Assembly: GCA_023853785.1 (NCBI GenBank)
Contig: JAJIRX010000931.1
Location: 1 to 64,000, forward strand
Reading direction: 5' to 3'
DNA from: Psilocybe azurescens
Taxonomy: Eukaryota > Basidiomycota > Agaricomycetes > Agaricales > Agrocybaceae
Length of the DNA stretch: 64,000 nt
Shown: piece by piece, positions 34,440 to 46,737 of the stretch
How the letters are laid out: each line of letters starts with the position of its first letter
How positions within the stretch are numbered: the stretch's first letter is position 1
Notes under the pieces: generated by a model
Told to the model about the DNA's origin: nothing
The model's database searches: none
Seen by the model: only the letters and a program-made list of their open reading frames with translations
Position numbers and translations under genes: made by a program

Positions 34440-36260
34440 CTTCGTCGCAGGGACCATCAGCGGAGTGAGCAGCCTGTGCACCGGGATTGCGAGTAGCACC
34501 ATCTTCGGCTCACCGGCTTCGGCGCCGGGTCGACTCCTTTCCACTTTGTGTATCCTTCCGTTGCGTGTTTGAATGTGTCCCGAAGCGGAATATAGTCTTG
34601 ACGCGCGGTATATACCTCCTATACATTCTCCCTTTCATCAACTTCCCCTTCTTCCCCACACCTCCTTCCCTCATTCCAGCCTCCTTCCCCTCCGCCTCCC
34701 CTCCCCAAAAATACACAACAAGCGTCAGCGGAACTACACAGTCCTCACACATCCCAACTGCCTCATTCATAGGCCATGTCGCATCACTATTATGCTTCAG
34801 CGCACTCTGTAATGAAGGCGTCAATGCGACGATGAGCGAAAGTAGGGCGGCGTAGAACGGGACTATTAGGAATGCATGGAACGAGAGGAGGAGTGTGTGG
34901 AGGAGGTGCAGGATATATGTGTATGGGATGGTGGGTGGTGAGAAGCTTTGAAAATGGGGAGGGTGTGTGGGGAGCATAGGCACGGGGACGAGAGGGTGCG
35001 CCGTCTTCGAGGTCGCATGTGCTATTACGATCCCGTTCGACTTCATCCCCATTCTTCACCCTCACTACCACTCATCTTCCCATCCCCATCCCCAGCACCT
35101 GCCCCTCTCCTACCCGCTATAGCTGCAGCACACATAACAAAAGCACCGACACCCCACGTGGGAAGATCCACAAGGCTTGCATTTGGACTGATCGGGAACT
35201 GTTTGTAGAACGTCGTATTGCGACTCCCGGGCAGGAGCGGTGGTTATCTACTGTTACCTCCCGTTCCTTGACCTGTTCTTGTTTCCGTTCCCGTTCCGTG
35301 TCCCTGTCCCGATGCGCGTTGCGTTTGGGGGCCTTTGCTGTTCGCAGATGTTCCAGTTGATGACGCAGAACCAGGAGCACCAGCGACGCCCAAGGACGTG
35401 ATAAGCAGGGACGAGAGCGCAGAGGGCGTCGGCGACTCCGTACGTTGACCCGCCACCTTCTTTGACGCCTACAAATTTGAATGCAAATGCACGAGCGTCG
35501 AGCTAGACGCGTGGGTCCTTAAACCATATTCATTCACATCTCCCACCTATTCGTATTCGTCGTCATCGGCAAAGTCGAAGAGGAGCGGCGTGCCCTCACC
35601 CTCGGTGTTGCGAGCTGTGTCGAGTCCGTGGACGGATGTAAACGACGTGGTCGCGGATGAGAGGACGGGTGGTGCGAGGATGGTGTATACCCGCGAGGAG
35701 GCTTACGCCGTAGCTGTGGGATCTGTGAGAGGTGGTTAACGGGATGTATGCGGGTGCGTAAGAGAACAGAGACGGCGATGGACGTGGCAGTATGACGCGA
35801 GAGATAGTGTACATACGAAGGTAGTGTAACATGGCGTAAAACGAAAGAAAAACCACATACCACCACCCCAAGCGTACTGAACGTCATCGAATATGTCAGC
35901 GCGTTTCTTTTTATCGTCCAAGCCCCACGCGAGGTTGGGCACCGAGACGACGAAGCTCAGCATCAGCGCGATGGGGGTGCATCAGAGTCTATGAATATCA
36001 CAGCGGTTATTATGAAGCTCCTGACTGTGTGATAGTGTGAGAGGGAGTTGGGATCAGTTAAGTAGGGAGGGATGAGAGAGACGAGGTCGAGTAAGGTAAA
36101 ATGTGGGGGAATATACAAAGTACATGTGAATGGGAGACGGATAAAAGGAAGGAAACGCGAATCATGGAAAGAATAATGAACACAAGGAAAAGGAAGGATG
36201 GGGCGCACTTACCGCTTCGACTTTCTCATCCCGAACGTCTTTCCCAGAACCAGTGTTTCC
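34440..36260 (-). pseudogene. AEC transporter, pseudogene copy in unit B
   Basis: Starts mid-gene near 36,260 (LVLGKTFGMRKSKR, the equivalent of GWVLRWTFRLK in copy A). It passes the SYGVSLLAG exon near 35,705, where a small deletion breaks the frame, and the LIVALTPSLQSALKHN exon near 34,830. Next is GMCEDCVVPLTLVVYFWGG near 34,750. It ends with AIPVHRLLTPLMVPATKSDW followed by HAVFEE near 34,420. The first transmembrane exons and the last exon are absent, so the copy is truncated at both ends. Confidence 0.72.
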
Positions 36261-36686
36261 GATTCCCATTGTAGCTCGTGAGCTAGATAGCGGGTGGGCC
36301 GTCAATAGGAAAGTAGGTGTACACGTACATTGCTATCGGGGTTGGATATGCTATTGGGGGAGCAGCGCTCAGGCTATAGCCTAAAGAATAATTTTGTGCT
36401 TGAGCAGGAGAAAAAGTGGAAGTGTGCTGACGCGGAGCCTGTATTAGATCACCAGAAAGCGTTCACCCAGAGGCCTATGGGCGGTGACGGCGAGCAGACT
36501 TGTGCGCCCGAATATAGCCAAAGGATGCGATGGGCGCGGAACGATAAGAGTGTTCGAAGGCATTCAAGCACAAATACAAACGCAATCCCAGGATGATACC
36601 ATTGTGCGACCTAGAAATTGGACGATCCAAACAGCGCTTGACCCTCGAACACCAGACAACATCTCCACACACAAAGACCAACAGAA

Positions 36687-37870
36687 CTACGTCCTCTCCA
36701 GCGGCCTCAAACTCAATAACCGCACTGCACACGCCAACACCTCCCGCACACATTCATACAAAAACATCTTCGCCTGAGCTTCTTCTCCCCGTCCTTCTCC
36801 CCCTTCACATTAACCACATCCCACACACTGCTGATCGCATGAGCCAGCCGAAACGCGAACGTTATCACACCTGACGGCTCCTGGGTCTTCATCGTGATTT
36901 TGACGACATCGGGATGGGTGCCCAGGAGGAATGGGATGTCCTTAGCGTGTGTGTAGGATAAGAGGTGGGAGATGATAATAGAGGATGAGGGAGAAGGAGG
37001 ATGAGGGAGAAGGAGGATGAGGGAGAAGGAGGATGAGGGAGAAGGAGGATGAGGGACGGGTTTTTGTGGGATATGAATGCGAGGCAGACCTGGGCTGTTG
37101 GAGGTACCAAGGGCCTGTGTCGCCTGCGAAGGATTTCATGTGATCCCAGTCCAATGTGTAATTTCCGATCCTGAATGAAACGAACCAAATTAGTCAATAA
37201 CAAAACCAAAAAAAAGGGGGGAAAGGAAGATAAGAGGACAACGCGTGCAGACACGTACCTCTTCGCTTGATCTTAACTCCCGTAATCCCAGTCTAAAGCG
37301 CCATCTCCTCCGAATTTGGCACAGTATCATACTTGTCCTCGTTCTTCATCATCTGCTCATGCATCACATTCGCCGCCTCCTTGATGATGTCGTCCAAAAA
37401 CACCACTGTCCTCCTCCTAGTGCTCATTCCTCGTAAGGACCGGCAGTTTATCTGCACGAGCGAGGCACTTCCAAAGGAAGCTCGAGCACTTTGAATAATT
37501 GGAAGAGATGCAGGTCTTGTTGCGAGAAGACAATGTATTGCTTGCAGCGCGCAATTGCGCTGCCAATGTCGCGTGTCAGGTTGTAAGTCGGCGTAGTGTT
37601 GCGTGCAAACGAAAGCGCCTGAAGTGTAAAGCGCGGAAGAGAGATCTCTTGGCTGCATGAGGAAAGAGCGGGAAAGAATTGAGAGGAGTGAAAGGACGGC
37701 CAAATTGAATCGACAAGATTGTCTGCAACAAAATTTGTGAAAGCAAATGACGTGTTGGGTTCCATCACGTGCAACATCTCTTCGCCAAATATTAGTCCCT
37801 TTTGGTGGCAAAACACTGACTCTTGAAGTCGGCGTAGCAGTAATGTTTCGTGCATTATGATGAAAACCAT
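36687..37870 (-). pseudogene. Arginyl-tRNA synthetase relic ArgRS-1, unit B
   Basis: A leader at 37,870-37,560 fuses directly to TRDIGSAIARCKQYIVFSQQ and DLHLFQLFKVLELP (about 37,560-37,470). GMSTRRRTVVFLDDIIKEAA (about 37,420), the KMSKS-equivalent region, follows, then DWDHMKSFAGDTGPW (about 37,140), FLLGTHPDVVKITMKTQEPS (about 36,920) and LRPLERT with a stop at 36,687-36,689. The N-terminal and HIGH-containing regions are deleted. AEC sequence begins about 430 bp further on with no complete gene start. Confidence 0.9.
36981..37059. repeat. 16-bp tandem repeat in an ArgRS-1 intron
   Basis: GAGGATGAGGGAGAAG is repeated almost perfectly 4.8 times. It lies between the DTGPW and FLLGTHPD coding blocks, so it is an intronic expansion specific to unit B. 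Confidence 0.85.
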
Positions 37871-38530
37871 ACATCAGACAGTGAGTGGATATGTCACTCC
37901 TGGGATAAATTCTTATTGGAAGACACAAAGCACTAGAACCACGCCGCCGCTTACTCTATATGTACTCTGCACCAGCACACAAATTAAACGGAGGGGAAGG
38001 ACCCGGACCGTTTCGCGGAGCGCCAGAACTGGTAGTGCTTGCCTAAAGGTGCTCATTAGTCGGTCGACCATATCAGTCTTGACACAGCCCTACGCAGGAT
38101 AGAAAATAGTAAAGCTGCTATCACGTTCACATTCATTGTCAGTTTTCTCACACTTCACTTTGCGCACAAAGTCACTTCAGCTTGCTTACACATACGCTCA
38201 CATCATTTCTGATCACACCATATGCAACAACACCTTCTTGAGCATGACAGTCAAAAGTGACTGTACTACTGTTGCATCTCTACACTTTTGTCCTGCTTGC
38301 AGCAGCTCACTTTGCATGTCAAAAGTGAGAAAAGATGACTTTGTTAACCACCACTTGGGACAGTTGGGAAAGTGCGAATGCAGTCACATCGCAATCTCGG
38401 GTAAATTCAGTGACAACCGCATATGGTACTGACTTTCCGACAAGAGAGCTGGATTCACAGGCATGTCCCTGACTCAACAAGTAAAGGGGTACTAGCATGT
38501 GTGCTAGCGGGGCTATGACCATCTATTGAG
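37871..38530. other. Spacer between ArgRS-1 and the spacer gene, unit B
   Basis: Homologous to 48,540-48,896 and the start of 51,258 onward. It contains phrases rich in CACTTT and AAAGTGA but no supported gene. In the C/D unit it is split by E3 at the point matching GGTAAATTCAGT (38,400). Confidence 0.5.
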
Positions 38531-38540
38531 TCGTATACCA

Positions 38541-39020
38541 TTTTAAACTGTGCGCACTTGACACGATAAGAGGATTCCATGGATTGGACGCGCTAACAAC
38601 AACGCTCCCGCTTGCGGAGGTTTCAATACGACGGCCCGATCGCAGGCAAGGTAGACATAGAAGGGGTGATTTTGCGGTGTCCAACCCAGTTTTGGGAATA
38701 GAATAACACCGCCTTCCGGTGCATTGTTTCCAACTGTCACTGTCATGGGAGTTGCACTTGTCTAGTACTAAAGCTGTACATGCGGACTCCGTCGGAAATA
38801 CAGCACCGTTGTGTAGTCCGACTCTGTGATATACTGCGATAATGTACAGTGAGCGACATAGGTGAATGCCTTCTGCCTCGTCTTTCCGCAGTCCTAATGG
38901 TGTCAAGATTATCAAGGCTATTGGGGCGAAGATTAAGAGCAATTTGAGACATGCACAGGATGTGATGACTATTAATAGCAGTATTTATATCCAGCACATT
39001 GCAGTGCACATCACAACGTT
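38541..39020 (-). pseudogene. Spacer gene of unknown function, unit B copy
   Basis: A minus-strand exon series shared with unit D: HCNVLDINTAINSHHILCMS (about 39,005), LLIFAPIALIILTPLGLRKD (about 38,930, a probable membrane segment) and, at 38,746-38,543, VGNNAPEGGVILFPKLGWTP and then YLACDRAVVLKPPQAGALLL. Frames change between blocks. The sequence looks membrane-associated; the family is not recognised. Confidence 0.4.
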
Positions 39021-39136
39021 GTACTGCATGAACTTCTCTAGGGCACATGGCCGTGTGAATTCACTTAACTTCTATGCTGCTCCCACGCCGTGGGCACCGT
39101 TAGCAACTGTTTCCTCCTTCACAAAGCCCTAGTACA

Positions 39137-42100
39137 ATGCCTAAAGACGAGAAATATTCCGCAATACGCTCGCATCGCACCCTCAACTCGGGTATGCAGC
39201 TGCTCCAAGGCGCCAGGAACGTCATGATTACCGGCGGGAGCTTTCGACAAATAGAAGAGATTCACTACGACGGAGGAAGGGACGCAGGTGAGAGCCAGTA
39301 GACATCATATACTGAGCATTTACACTGATTCTAAATCAATAGGACTGCACATTCTGGGGCAGCACATCGCGACTGATGCAATGTATAACTCTGCCGAGCG
39401 GTTCCCTCCCGCGAAATGCCACCCTGGAACTCGCGAGAAAATAATCAGCGCTATACTCGGCTGGGTCAATGACCCTACTCCCAAGGAACGGGCCCTTTGG
39501 CTCAATGGACCAGCAGGAGCAGGAAAATCTGCTATCGCCCATTCAGTTGCCGTTCTTCTACAGGAGATCTCGGACGATAGCAAGTATGCCGGGAGCTTTT
39601 TCTTCACAAAAGACGCCATTGGACGTGGGGACGGGACCAAGCTATTCCCAACAATAGCCTATCAGCTCGCCCTTAAATTTCCATCCTTTCGTGCCCAAAT
39701 TAACGCTGCTATGCTCGATAATCCCACTCTTCCGACAAAATCTATCGACGTCCAACTCCAATACCTCATCATAGAGCCATTACTACGTGTCAATGACTGG
39801 CCTGCGCATGACCCCACAGTCATTATCGACGGTTTGGACGAATGCGCCGGGTCAAAACGAATGCAGTCCGAAATTCTTTCACTCATTTCCAAGGCAATCA
39901 TCGAGCACAATATTCCCATACGATTTCTCATTGTTAGTCGCCCCGAGTACTGGATTTCCGATTCGTTCGAAATTGGATCTTTGGTACACGTTACAAAGCC
40001 GCTCTGTCTACGAGACGATGAGGACGCAGATATGGATATTGAGAAGTATCTTCGAGAGGGTTTCAACAAAATTTACGAGGAAAATTTTCAAATAATGTCT
40101 TCTACTCCGCGTCCTTGGCCTCCAGATCATATCATCTGGCGGTTTGTGTATAGCGCTTCAGGCCAGTACATTTATGCATCCACTGTTCTGGAATTTGTTG
40201 GTGCTTCATCCAATTTCTGTGACCCCCGAGAACAACTCCGGATATTGACGACACCTGGACCACATCATGCATCAGCATTTTCGGATCTCGATAAACTCTA
40301 CGCCACCGTCCTGTCGTCATATCCTCGACCACACACAATGAAACGTGTCCTTGGTGGTCTCTTGCTCAAATTGAGCGAAAAACGATTCAGGAAATGCTGA
40401 GAGTTAATTCCGGAGAGATTCAACTCGTGTTGAGGGCCTTAAGCTCCTTGATCAAAATCGACAAGGCTGAATACCCTGAGGAGTTCCGTGCGCTGGAGCC
40501 GATCTTGGGGTCTCCATTGGCAGAGGCATCGATTTCGTTCAGTCACCTATCGTTCCGCGAATTTCTCGAGGATGAGTCAAGGTCAGGAGAGTATGCAATT
40601 GATAAGAGCGCCGTTGGGAATGAGTTCATCTGCACCGTGCTCAAGCTCGGGGTCGATATTGTTCAGGATAGTCCACAGGCCGAGCGGACTATAGAACGGT
40701 AAGCGCCTTAGCATTTTGATGTTTGGAAAATATATAAGGACATTGACATACACATTTTCTGACAGTATGGGACTATTAATCTATCGTGACATGATCTATG
40801 GACTTCGTTATATTGCGTCGGGCATCAGAGTCGATATGAGATCTATTGCCAATGTATTAGAGGAGCTTTGTGAAAGCCTTCGCAAGATCATTGACTGCAA
40901 ACCTTCGCATGTCGCCCAAGCAAGTCATCTGTACTGGTTCACGACCTATGTCTTGGATTTTCTTACCCAAATGGAACTTATGCCGGCCTGGGACGATCAA
41001 TATTGGCAAAAAAAGCACCGACACCTACTTCGGTCTCTCACAGACATTCTCACCGTTGCTCAAACAATTTCAGCACAGCAGATCATGGACCGATCACCCA
41101 AAAACTCAGCAACCTTCGCATACATCGCTTTATACAGTCCTTACTCTTCTCCTGACGTACATCATAGCATCAAGGATATCTCGGAGTTAATGAATATCGG
41201 TCTGGATACCATTATATCTGATCTCCAACACCTCCCCGACTTGGTATACCTAAATTTCTTCGCTAGTGACAGAGGCTATTTATTCTATATGCGTATGGGT
41301 CCTGTCTTTTCGGCCGTGCATCACAAGGTTCAAGGCCAATGTCAGGAAAACCAACATATTGGAGCATGGGACCATCATATAGTAAGTGTCAGTGCTGAGC
41401 ACTTTACCGGGATATTACACAGAAATGATAACCCATTATCGGTTGCACCTCCACGGGATTTTGAGCGTACTGCCGAATGCTTCTTACGATACAGCCGAAT
41501 TTCGGACATACACTCTAAAGAATACTTTGAAGATCCGAAGAAAATGGAAATATTCAATATCATCATGGATACATCTTTCTGGGGTTCTTTACGTGACCAT
41601 GTAGCCTCGGTTGATTTGGTGTTGGGAGCTTTGGGCTGGTTTAACAGGCAGATGGTGAGTGCCAATATCATCATATTACGGTCACTGATTTACTGCTGCC
41701 AACCAGACAGAACCCAGCAAGGACGTTATCAGAGATCACGATAGTCGTCTTCCTCAAACAATGCTATATGTTGCCAAACAAATATTCGAAATCGGCTACT
41801 TGCGATACTTCACAGACCCCTATTACTCTAATCTTTGGATGATCAGTGATGGACGCAAAATTCCGTCTATATCATTACATATAACACCTTCACCCCATGA
41901 CGGACCCTACTCCATCGTTAAGGAGAGAGATCTGGATCAATTGGAGCTTCCGATTGCTGAACCCAGTGCTTTCTACTTACACAGATGGATAATTGAGTTC
42001 CACGAGCAAGTGTTTGAGAGAGAGAGAAGTTCAGTCATCAGCCCTTGCGACTGGTATCCTCATCTATCCTCATTCCTTCTCACCGGGCTCGTAAAAATCA

Positions 42101-42535
42101 ATACGCTGCGCTGAACGCCAATGTCGAAAGACACTGGGGAAGAATCTCACAGAAATTTTTTCTACCGTTTATCAAGTGTCTGCCATATGCGATTCCAACA
42201 CAGCACAACTTGAATGCGCTACGTGCACTGCATTACCTGTATCCCAAGATACATCCTCGCCTTCAATGGAGACCGCCGTTTGGGTTCTGCTCGCTAGCTA
42301 TAGATTTCTTGAGGGTATGTTAGAAGGGTAACTCTACAATTTTATTGTACTCATTTTTATCGTACAGAAATACGACCGCTCTTCCCTGTCATCCCCAGAG
42401 TTTGACTCATTAAAAGACTGGCTGTTGGGACTTAGAACTCGTGAATCTAGGAGGATATTGCGGGGCGAAATCCGATCTAAAACGCACGTATATGATTCGC
42501 ACGATGTTTATACGACGGATGAAGGCGAATCATAA
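39137..42535 (+). pseudogene. NACHT-domain NTPase, copy B (best preserved, two frameshifts)
   Basis: Start ATG at 39,137 (MPKDEKYSAIRSHR). Exons: 39,137-39,287, 39,343-40,698, 40,766-41,654, 41,707-42,314 and 42,368-42,535. The second exon carries LWLNGPAGAGKSAIAHS (Walker A) near 39,500-39,540 and VIIDGLDECAGSKRM (Walker B) near 39,830. Exons 3-5 encode a helical C-terminal region (for example HLSFREFLEDESRSGEYAID at the end of exon 2, LGALGWFNRQM at the end of exon 3). Lesions: one base missing at about 40,380 (GCGAAAAACG versus GCGAAAATACG in A), giving a stop at once, and two extra bases in a GA run at about 42,020. Without them it would encode about 1,050 residues. The intact-gene alternative depends on whether these two indels are assembly errors. 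Confidence 0.92.
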
Positions 42536-42559
42536 TTAAAAACGATTTACTCCGACCAA

Positions 42560-43120
42560 GTTAAGGCACTGTGATGAAAGAAGGGAACGGAAGCATTTAA
42601 TGGATCCTGTCAAGAGTATGAGTGTTAATTGTAGTACAAGTTGGGGTGTGCGCGAGGTCATGCTTGGATAGTTGGAATGCGCCGGTACAGCTTGTAGAAA
42701 ACAGTAGATGTGACTTCAAATGTGAATAAAGAACGCCACTCCTCCAGCAGTTAAAAATATGATCGCCTGACTTGCCTCGAGAGTCGAGACTCCAAGCACC
42801 TCGAATATCGAAAGGGAGTGAGGCGATGAGAGGCGGGGTATCAAGCTCTGCGTAGCGTAACACATAATGCATGCTTATCAGAATGGCGGTTATATATATA
42901 CGGAACAGGAGCAATACAAAGAAGCGAAGAGGTCGTCATATTGGACCGACGTAAATACCGAAATACTATGTGGTGAGTGGGAGGCTTCCGTGAACAAGAG
43001 GAAGGCTGTTGATAGGAACTGACATTGAAACCGAGAGTGCAAGCGTTAGCTCCGGAGAGGAAGAGACGGGGACAGCTCAGACCAGGATTGAAAATTGGAG
43101 TCGTACAATCACACTTCATT
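42560..43120 (-). pseudogene. Tail gene, unit C copy (clearest reading)
   Basis: The last exon on the minus strand reads PRLSSPHSLSIFEVLGVS, then LEASQAIIFLTAGGVAFFIHI-type sequence to a TGA. This strongly hydrophobic C-terminus looks like a tail anchor or final membrane helix. The intron before it is about 54 nt (GTATATATAT ... ACGCAG). The upstream coding block SVFTSVQYDDLFASLYCSCS is shared with units B and D. Its 3' end lies within 100 bp of the 3' end of NACHT copy B, a tail-to-tail arrangement. Confidence 0.5.
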
Positions 43121-43602
43121 CAGGGGCCCATGATCTCCTGATCTATGGTGTTGTCTACGGATCAACATCGTTTCCGTCGTTAAAATAATAGGCTCGATGC
43201 CCAGTGGCAGGTCGTGCGCTGAGTACTGGCAGGCGGGCCTTTGAAAGAAATGTGGATGCATACGAAGGTCGGGACGTGGGTGTATATGTGAGTGGTGGAG
43301 TCGTGTTACGGCTAACAATAGCCTGAGGGATGGGGTTGTACGCGAGCGGGAGAGAAAGTGGGGTACATCGATGCGGTGCCTGTACCGGTTTACATCAAGA
43401 TGGTCATTCAGAGGCCTACGGGCAGTGACGATGAGCAGCTTGTGCGCTTGAGTGAAAAATGAGAGCGTTCATATACAATGAATCTCACATTTGAATTTGA
43501 TCCCAGAACAGTACCATCGTGCGACCTGGAATTGGACGATCGGATCAGCGCTCAAGCCTCGAACACCAGAGAACATCTCCGGGCTCAGAAAAACTGACCG
43601 GC

Positions 43603-44700
43603 CTACATCTTCTCCAACGGCAGCAAACCCAACAGACCCATCACACCGCACCGCCCAATACCTCCCTCGCACACTGAAAAAATCATCGTCGCTCGCGCCC
43701 TCTACTCATCCTCCTCCCCTTCACATCAACCGCATCCCACACACTGCTGATCGCATGAGCCAGTCTAAACGCCAACGTCACTATGCCACTTGGCTTCTGG
43801 TTCTTCATAGCAATCTTCATGACGTCCGGGTATGTGGCCAGGAGGAACGCAATACTGCATATGCGCGTGTAGGACAGTCGGAGTGCGTGTTGGGGGTAGG
43901 GCCGGTGTCGCCTTTGAAAGATTTCACGCGGACCTAGTTGAATGTGTATTTGTTAATTCTGGATCGAATAAATTTATGAACGTTAGCATGACGAAAAGAA
44001 ATGGAAAAAGCCAACGTACCTCCATATCGTGACTCTTCATCTGCATAATCCCAGTCTCAGCGCCGTCTGCTCTAGATCCACCACCGCTTTATACTTCTCC
44101 TCATTCTTTAATGTCTGCGCATGCATCGCGTTCCCTGCATCCTTGATGATATCAATCACATCCAGGAACACCGCCGTGCCCTTCGTTATACCCATTCCCT
44201 GTACGGGCCCGTGTTGATGTGCACGAGTGAGGATTCTAAGGGGAAGTCCATTGGTTCAGGAATGAATTTCGTGAGATGGAGGTCATGTTGAGAGGATACA
44301 ACGTATATGGCTGTCAAATTTGTATTTCTCGTAGCGCTCGATCGCACCAACGATGGTCGCGTGTCATGTAGATGGATGTTGCATCTCGTATCCAACCTAT
44401 TCTTCCGGTTGGAGCTGTGCGGTGTGGATGTGATTTAAGTGTCTTTACTTGTATGAATACATCGGAGAGTAGGGAAGACGTACGTTTACGACGACTTCAG
44501 CCGCTGTCTCTTTGAACTTCCTGGGGTTGGAACTGGGGAGCGCAACCGTAAAGTCCTCTCTCCTCTTCACATAGTTGACGACTACTCTAGCCTAGGCGGC
44601 AGCACATTCAAGATGATCTGGCCGGTAGATATCCGGAATGAGTCCAAGATAGATTTAGAGGGATCCGTGGCCGAGACAGCGGGCAGTGGGGTCTAGATGA
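43603..44700 (-). pseudogene. ArgRS-2 relic, unit C
   Basis: Same deletion structure as in unit B: an N-terminal piece near 44,690-44,540, then DATSIYMTRD and YVVSSQHDLHLTKF near 44,380-44,280. Near 44,215-44,180 HINTGPYREWV replaces the GMSTRKG-type sequence. The C-terminus ends LLGLLPLEKM with a stop at 43,603-43,605. Many frame changes separate the blocks. Confidence 0.85.
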
Positions 44701-44989
44701 TGCCATGGTGTGAGTGAGAGAAAGAGGAAGAGGGAAGAATGTTCCACGGTTTTATTGTAAGGAAGAGGAAGGAATGGGGGAGAAAAGAAAAGCGAAGAGG
44801 AAGAACACTAGAGTGATCGAGATCAAAGAACCACGAACGGTAAGCGATCGAATGACGAAGAAGGGAAGGTTATAGAATCGCCCCAGAAAAGAAAAGGAAT
44901 AGAAAGAAGAAAATATAAGGCGCATACATCCCGCCCTCACAACACACACAGTACATATAGAAAAAGGAAAATCGCACACTCCTCAAACA

Positions 44990-46700
44990 CAGCATGCCAG
45001 TCGCTCTTCGTCGCAAGGACCATCGACGGAGTGAGCAGCATGTGCACCAAGATCACGAGCAGCACCATCCTCGGCTAGTCCGGCTTCCCACTCCCGCCCT
45101 GCCCATCTCCTGTTCCTTCGCCACTATCCTACATTTTCCTATTTAAATATGTCCCGAAGCGGAATATATCCTTGACGCGCTGTATATACCTCCCACTTCC
45201 TCTGTTCCCCCTCACCCTCCTTCCTTCCCCCCAGCCTCCTTCGCCCCTTCCCCTCCCCACCCCCCAAAACACACAACAAGTGTCACTGGCACTACACAGT
45301 TCCCACATGTCCCAACCGCCTCATTCACAGGCCTGAACACGCTATTATGCTCCAGCACATATTGCAGCGGGGGTGTCAGGGTGACGATGAGCGAGAGCAG
45401 GACAGGACGGCGTCGAGTGAAACTGTTAGGAATCCATAGATCAAGAGGAGAAGCGTGTGTAGAGGGAGCAGAACGCATGTGTAAGGGGCGGAGGGTGGTG
45501 AGAAGCTTCGAGAATGAACGAGCATAGGGGAGAGGGTGCACCGTTTTCGAGGCCACATGTACTATTGAAGTCGCGTTCGGCTTCATATCCATCCCCTCCT
45601 CATCTCCACTACCACTCATCTCCCCATCCCTCACACACCTCCAGCGCTTCGCGCTGCAACAGCCCCAGAAGCAGCCGCAATAGCACAGATACACCAGCCG
45701 GCAAATCCGAGCGGCTCTCATTCGGACTATTGGGGAACGAATTATAAAACGTCGTGCTGCGCCTTCCAGGAAGCTGGGGATGTCTCCTGCTGTCTCCAGC
45801 CCCAGTCCCTGTACCGTGTCCCGGTCCCTTGTCCTTGTTCCGTTTGCATTTGAGGCCATTTTCCATTCTGTGCGGATGCCGTGAACAATGACGTAGCACT
45901 CAGAGCACCAGGGACTCCCGAGGATGCAGTGATGCGAAGGTACGAGGGTGCAGAGGACGTTGGCGACTCCGTGAACTGGCCTGCCGCCCCTCTTCATCGA
46001 CCCAAAGGCTGCACGAGAGCCGAGCTCAACGCGTGCGTCCTGAAATCATGTTGTCCCCATCTCCCTCCTGTTCGTCGTCGTCGGCGAAGTTCAAGAGGAG
46101 CGCGTGCCCTCACCCTCGGCGTTGGGATCTGTGTCGAGTCCGAAGATGTACGTAAACGGCGTGGTCGCGGATGAGAGGACGGGTAGTGCGAGGATGATGT
46201 CTGCCCGCGAGAGGAGGCTTACATCGTTGCTGTGTGCGACCTGTGAGAGGTGGTTAGCGGGATATATGCGGGTGGGCAAGGGTACAGAGACGGCGATGGT
46301 CATGGGGTATAGGTGAGAGGGATAGGGTGCATATGAAAGGAGTGAAACATGGCATAAAACGAAAGCAAAAGCCACATACCACCATTCCAAGCATACTGAA
46401 CATCATCAAATATGACATAGCATTCGTGTTATTGTATGGAGCCCCACGCGAGGTTGGGCACTGAGACGACGAAGCTCGGCATCAGCGCGATGGCGAGTGC
46501 GTTGGAGTTCATGCATATGGCGGCGGCCATTATGAAGCTCCTGACTGTGTGACTGTGTGAGAGTGAGTTGGGGTCAATTAAGTGCGGAGGGACGAGAGAG
46601 AGACAAGGGCGAGCAAGGTAGGATGCGGTGGGGAGTATTCAAAGCGCTTGTCAATGGGAGAGCAAGGAAACGACGGGATGAAACGCGAAGAGAAACGCGA
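44990..46700 (-). pseudogene. AEC transporter, pseudogene copy in unit C
   Basis: Minus-strand blocks: VSLLSRADIILALPVLSSAT (about 46,230-46,170, in frame here), SLIVTLTPPLQYVLEHNSVF (about 45,400-45,340), AVGTCGNCVVPVTLVVCFGG (about 45,320) and VLLVILVHMLLTPSMVLATK followed by SDWHAVFEE near 45,060-44,985. The N-terminal exons are missing: the copy begins in an intron at about 46,735, where it is fused to a truncated ArgRS-1. The last exon is also missing. Confidence 0.72.
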
Positions 46701-46737
46701 ATCGCGGAAAAGGATAACGAACACAGGGAAAATGAAG

